A stretch of 64,000 bases of DNA from Denitrificimonas caeni DSM 24390 (GTDB taxonomy: Bacteria > Pseudomonadota > Gammaproteobacteria > Pseudomonadales > Pseudomonadaceae), in NCBI RefSeq assembly GCF_000421765.1, contig NZ_ATXQ01000001.1, forward strand, positions 310,001 through 374,000, read 5' to 3'. Positions 61,143 through 64,000 of this stretch are shown piece after piece. The notes beneath the pieces were generated by a model. That model was given only the letters and a program-made list of their open reading frames with translations. It was not told the DNA's origin and made no database searches. A program made the translations under genes and the position numbers. The stretch's first letter is position 1. Every line of letters starts with the position of its first letter.

Positions 61143-63017
61143 TTAGAGATTAGGCGCCCAAGTCATGCCAAGTAGTACGGTGAAACGGTCCTCGCGGTAG
61201 CCGTAACTTTCACCACCGTAGTTATACATCGCACGTGTATAACCTTTATCAAAGATATTGGCTAAACGTAGATCAATACCTAAATCTTGCGTAGCTTGCC
61301 AGTTACCACGGAGATCCACAGTACCAAAGCCTGCAATCTTCTGATTGTTTCCGCCATCATTAAAACTTTTGCTTGCAAGACGCCAAGTGCCACCTACACC
61401 GAAAGCGCCTAGCTGCTTATCGAGATCATAACTAAGCGTACGTTTAGCTATACGTTGCATTTGTCGGCCTGTTGTACGATCACGAGAATCAACAAAACTC
61501 AAATTCAATACACCCTGCACACCCAGGAAATCATGTTGTAAAGATGCATCAAAACCATTAATACGAACTGTATCTACGTTTTCCGTCTGCCCTTGCCAAG
61601 TAATAGGATCAGAAATATACGCTAACGAATCACGTATATCGGTACGATAAATACTAGCTTCAAGCTTTACTGTATCTATCAGCTGACTACGCCATTGCAG
61701 CTCGTAACTTTTTGACTTTTCCGGACTAAGGTTAGGGTTACCTCTAGTCCAGCCATCAAACGTCCAATATAAATCATTGAAAGTTGGGACTCTAAAACCC
61801 TCAGAGTACGAGAGAACAAACTCATTCTTTTGCCCTACAGGCAAGCTTAAAGCAGCATTCCAAGTGTTCGCACTACCAAACTGTTGGTTTTTATCATGAC
61901 GTAAACCAAGCTCAGTACCGAAGATATCGCCTTTATAAGCATGCTGAATAAAAGTTGCCTGATTCCAACGACTATTTTTTGTGAACGCATCACTACTACG
62001 CAACTTATCTTTATTATAATCAACGCCAGCTAAAACAGAGTGCTGATCATTAATAGCAAATGTATTTAACCAAGCAGCTGACTCTTTATAAGTATTAAAA
62101 TCACTACCTGCATTTGATAGCTTGTCACGATTACCAGATTTATCTTCACTATGACCGAGCTCTAAACGGCTAGTTAACTGTTCAGTCGCTTGCAATTCAA
62201 GAAAGGTAGATACAGAGCTAACAGAAAATTCATCATACGGTTTTCTTGGCACGTAAACATCGTATTCTGTTTTTCCACGCTGGTCTAAAACATTAACGCC
62301 TGCGCTTAATAGCTCATTAAATGTGTGTGACAAACTAAAACCAATAGCTTTATTGCGATAAGCATCATGGTCTGCGTCTACGGCTGTAGATTTACCCGTA
62401 CGATCAAAACCCGTCATCTCATCAAGACTAGCGCTTAGGTTAAAGCGCGTATTTTCATCACCACCCGAAATACCTGCACTACGCTCCCACACACCTTTGT
62501 TACCTGCAGCGACACGCAGACGAGCTTGCAAGCCTTCGCCCGCGCTGCGACGCGTAAAGATCTGAATTACACCACCAATCGCATCAGCACCATAGACTGC
62601 GGAGCGTGAGCCACGGAGTACTTCCACACGTTCAATCTGCTCCAGGTTTAAATGCTGCAGACTTGCACCACCTGCTGATGCAGAACCAACACGAACACCA
62701 TCAATCAGCACTAAGGTTTGCGTATTACTTGTACCGCGAATAGATACACTTGTAGCACTGCCGCGACCGCCAGATTGTCGCATCTGCACACCCGGCACAC
62801 GACCTAACAAATCAGCCACATTCACCGGCTGCAAACGATCAATATCAGCACGGGTAAAGACTGTCACAGCTGCGGTGGAGTCTTTACGCTCTTCAGCGGT
62901 ACGGTTGGCAGTAATAACTGTCTCAGAGAGTTTAATTGCTTCTTCAGTTTTATCAGCTGCATACAAGTGAGCTGCAGGCAACAGCGCTACAGCAAGCGCA
63001 AGGCGGGACAATTTCAT
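61143..63017 (-). CDS. btuB: TonB-dependent vitamin B12 receptor BtuB
   Basis: The 624-residue outer-membrane receptor has a signal peptide ending near AHLYAA (residue 20), a TonB box region ETVITAN, the plug domain (about 45-150, with GVQMRQSGGRGSATSVSIRG), and a 22-strand barrel. A cobalamin riboswitch in the leader strongly supports B12 as the ligand. Base composition of the barrel is a little more AT-rich than its neighbours. It is isolated between two REP-like elements and has no btuCDF partners here. Confidence 0.95.
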   Translation of the reverse strand: MKLSRLALAVALLPAAHLYAADKTEEAIKLSETVITANRTAEERKDSTAAVTVFTRADIDRLQPVNVADLLGRVPGVQMRQSGGRGSATSVSIRGTSNTQTLVLIDGVRVGSASAGGASLQHLNLEQIERVEVLRGSRSAVYGADAIGGVIQIFTRRSAGEGLQARLRVAAGNKGVWERSAGISGGDENTRFNLSASLDEMTGFDRTGKSTAVDADHDAYRNKAIGFSLSHTFNELLSAGVNVLDQRGKTEYDVYVPRKPYDEFSVSSVSTFLELQATEQLTSRLELGHSEDKSGNRDKLSNAGSDFNTYKESAAWLNTFAINDQHSVLAGVDYNKDKLRSSDAFTKNSRWNQATFIQHAYKGDIFGTELGLRHDKNQQFGSANTWNAALSLPVGQKNEFVLSYSEGFRVPTFNDLYWTFDGWTRGNPNLSPEKSKSYELQWRSQLIDTVKLEASIYRTDIRDSLAYISDPITWQGQTENVDTVRINGFDASLQHDFLGVQGVLNLSFVDSRDRTTGRQMQRIAKRTLSYDLDKQLGAFGVGGTWRLASKSFNDGGNNQKIAGFGTVDLRGNWQATQDLGIDLRLANIFDKGYTRAMYNYGGESYGYREDRFTVLLGMTWAPNL

Positions 63018-63170
63018 TTAGGTTAAATCCTCAAAAATAAAAACACTTTTGAGGAGGGCAGAAACAAGCGCTTGCGCCGAAATGCTAGACGGCAGGCAGC
63101 ACTTGACGGTGAAGCCCTCCGCAACACCCGTCGAAATCCATAAGGCAGGTCTACGGGCTAACGAATTCAT
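63018..63170 (-). CDS. Putative 50-codon upstream ORF inside the btuB leader
   Basis: An ATG at 63170, behind GAAGGTG, opens 50 codons through the 3' part of the cobalamin aptamer and the expression platform. It ends with a TAA at 63018-63020 whose next base is the A of the btuB ATG. It is in the same frame as btuB. The peptide has no family; its sequence is largely dictated by conserved riboswitch bases. Translation and coupling to btuB are possible but not shown. Confidence 0.35.
   Translation of the reverse strand: MNSLARRPALWISTGVAEGFTVKCCLPSSISAQALVSALLKSVFIFEDLT
63028..63059 (-). promoter_or_regulatory. Shine-Dalgarno hairpin of btuB (expression platform)
   Basis: CCTCAAAA and TTTTGAGG (63047-63054 and 63029-63036 on the minus strand) form an 8-bp hairpin that buries the GAGGA ribosome site of btuB. 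The sequence GCCCTCC at 63053-63059 can instead pair with GGAGGGC at 63114-63120. The two pairings share two bases, so they compete. This fits translational control by the riboswitch. Confidence 0.65.
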
Positions 63171-63292
63171 CTGTTCACCTTCCCAGCATTTAAGCCAGTG
63201 GTTATCGAACAAACGTGCGCACTCAAGCGCGTCGCTTACCGTTGCGGGGGCAGCGTAAGTAGGCAGAACCTCTTAACTTCCCTTTTCAGGCT
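63105..63292 (-). promoter_or_regulatory. Cobalamin riboswitch
   Basis: The minus strand has the landmarks of a B12 riboswitch in order: a GGGAAGTTAAGAGG start near 63285, the core GCCCCCGCAAC near 63241-63252, GGGAAGGTG near 63175-63184, and the B12 box GCCCGTAGACCTGCC at 63144-63158. Ends are approximate. It controls btuB, which is repressed when adenosylcobalamin is plentiful. Confidence 0.95.
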
Positions 63293-63331
63293 GGGATAAT
63301 CCAGCACACCTTACAGAATCAAAGTGCGCGC

Positions 63332-63360
63332 ACAATAAACGTACTCAAGCAAAGGGTCAA
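63332..63360 (-). promoter_or_regulatory. Sigma-70 promoter of btuB
   Basis: On the minus strand TTGACC (63355-63360) and TATTGT (63332-63337) are separated by 17 bases. They match the -35 at five of six and the -10 at four of six positions. Transcription would start near 63325, just before the riboswitch. Confidence 0.65.
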
Positions 63361-63722
63361 GTTTTGGACAAAGCGTCACAGTCAGTTTCAATCTGACAGA
63401 CTTCAAACGCATGGCAATATTTTTATGCCAGAGCCTCAGGAGCGCAACCTGACACGCAACGGCCTGACGGTGTATGGTGTTAGATGCTGCGTCGCTGACA
63501 ATACAAAGGGTTAACCTGCAAGCTGCGTTATTGACGTGACCAGCGAAGCCATGGATGACGCAGCGCCTGAATGGGGTTCAGGATGAACTCATTGAGGGAA
63601 AACGGCAATAATGCCGTTTGCATAGCGCACACCTGTCCGACAGAGAACCCGCGACACGCAAGCCTGCAGAAAATATCAATTTAGATGTCGATTATGCGGG
63701 CAAACGGCCCGCGCTCCCAAGA
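63361..63722. other. Intergenic region between dxs and the btuB promoter
   Basis: This 362-base gap has no gene that I can support. It contains a perfect 8-bp hairpin (AAACGGCA / TGCCGTTT, 63600-63619) and a REP-like element at its dxs end. The hairpin could end the dxs transcript on the minus strand, where it runs into TTCCC. Confidence 0.5.
63697..63719 (-). repeat. REP-like palindromic element (copy B)
   Basis: On the minus strand the element reads GGGAGCGCGG followed by a hairpin GCGGGC/GCCCGC. It shares its first ten bases with copy A at 60683 and lies directly after the dxs stop. The two copies face each other across the btuB segment. Confidence 0.7.
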
Positions 63723-64000
63723 TCAAGCTAAACGCTGTTGCACTGCTTGCAAAATACCTGCGGCATCTAGCCCGCATTCAGCCAGCATTTGTGCCGGCTG
63801 TGCATGCTCTACATACAGATCAGGCAAACCGAGTTGCAATAACGGTACGTTCAGTTGCTTGGCGGCTAAAAACTCACCGACAGCACTGCCAGCGCCACCC
63901 ATGACAGCATTTTCTTCAATGGTGACAAACAAGCTATGCTCGGCCGCCAAACGTTTAATCAACGCTTCATCAAGCGGTTTAACGAAGCGCATATCCACGA
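63723..64000 (-). CDS. dxs: 1-deoxy-D-xylulose-5-phosphate synthase, C-terminal fragment
   Basis: The last 92 codons are in the window and the 5' part lies beyond the right edge. The sequence [13 protein letters not shown], then [19 protein letters not shown], and PDLYVEHA are the conserved end of Dxs, the thiamine-diphosphate enzyme that starts the MEP isoprenoid pathway. This is the transketolase C-terminal domain. The stop is a TGA at 63723-63725. Confidence 0.93.
   Translation of the reverse strand, partial: VDMRFVKPLDEALIKRLAAEHSLFVTIEENAVMGGAGSAVGEFLAAKQLNVPLLQLGLPDLYVEHAQPAQMLAECGLDAAGILQAVQQRLA

Overview
The window looks like chromosome from a gammaproteobacterium of the Pseudomonadaceae with moderately low GC (high 40s percent by eye). 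Several blocks match gene neighbourhoods I recall from Pseudomonas aeruginosa: yhdP-rng-mreDCB divergent from gatCAB; rsgA-motBA-HDOD-psd-PilZ-fimX; dusB-fis-purH-purD-retS; ruvC-yebC-aspS-cold shock; and serB/SMP plus cpdA-yqiA-parE-parC. The blocks are joined in a different order, and some expected genes are missing at the joins (maf, rhdA, ruvAB). This points to a rearranged, somewhat reduced relative such as the Thiopseudomonas/Denitrificimonas group. The genus is inference. I see no rRNA, tRNA, CRISPR array, prophage or insertion sequence.

Layout. 1-4368 (minus): start of yhdP, rng and the rod-shape genes mreD, mreC, mreB. 4595-10525 (plus): gatCAB amidotransferase, an RlpA-like lipoprotein, a CaCA antiporter and rsgA. 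10572-12409 (minus): flagellar stator motBA. 12522-19074 (plus): HDOD protein, psd, a PilZ-type protein and fimX, linking c-di-GMP signalling to twitching. 19287-26034 (plus): dusB, fis, purHD and a RetS-like hybrid kinase with a shrunken sensor. 26046-30197: EamA exporter, hemerythrin, DTW-domain tRNA enzyme, a short acyl-CoA dehydrogenase-like protein and a diiron beta-lactamase-fold protein. 30293-32857: clpB behind a sigma-32-like promoter. 33403-36010: two-subunit sodium/solute symporter after an AT-rich control region, then a small membrane protein. 36054-39334 (minus): ruvC, yebC, aspS. 39780-44377: membrane-anchored cold-shock-domain protein, glutamate dehydrogenase (minus), PilT/PilU-type ATPase and an old-yellow-enzyme reductase. 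44456-47255: serB and a divergent sensor-like membrane protein. 47304-50875 (minus): four-gene MCE lipid-transport operon. 50947-56697 (minus): parC, parE, yqiA, cpdA. 56869-60680 (plus): pentapeptide-repeat protein, cAMP-binding-type protein, purine permease and trmA. 61143-64000 (minus): btuB under a cobalamin riboswitch, then the 3' end of dxs.

Most of the window is housekeeping, and I did not find a wholly new multi-gene system. The points that most deserve a second look are: mreC apparently starting at an ATT codon; isoleucine at the quinolone-resistance position of ParC; a RetS homologue lacking its periplasmic domain and the first receiver aspartate; a 50-codon reading frame threaded through the btuB riboswitch and ending directly against the btuB start; an SMP-type membrane protein with a decayed nucleotide-cyclase-like domain; and perfect hairpins in the gatC leader and between aspS and yebC.
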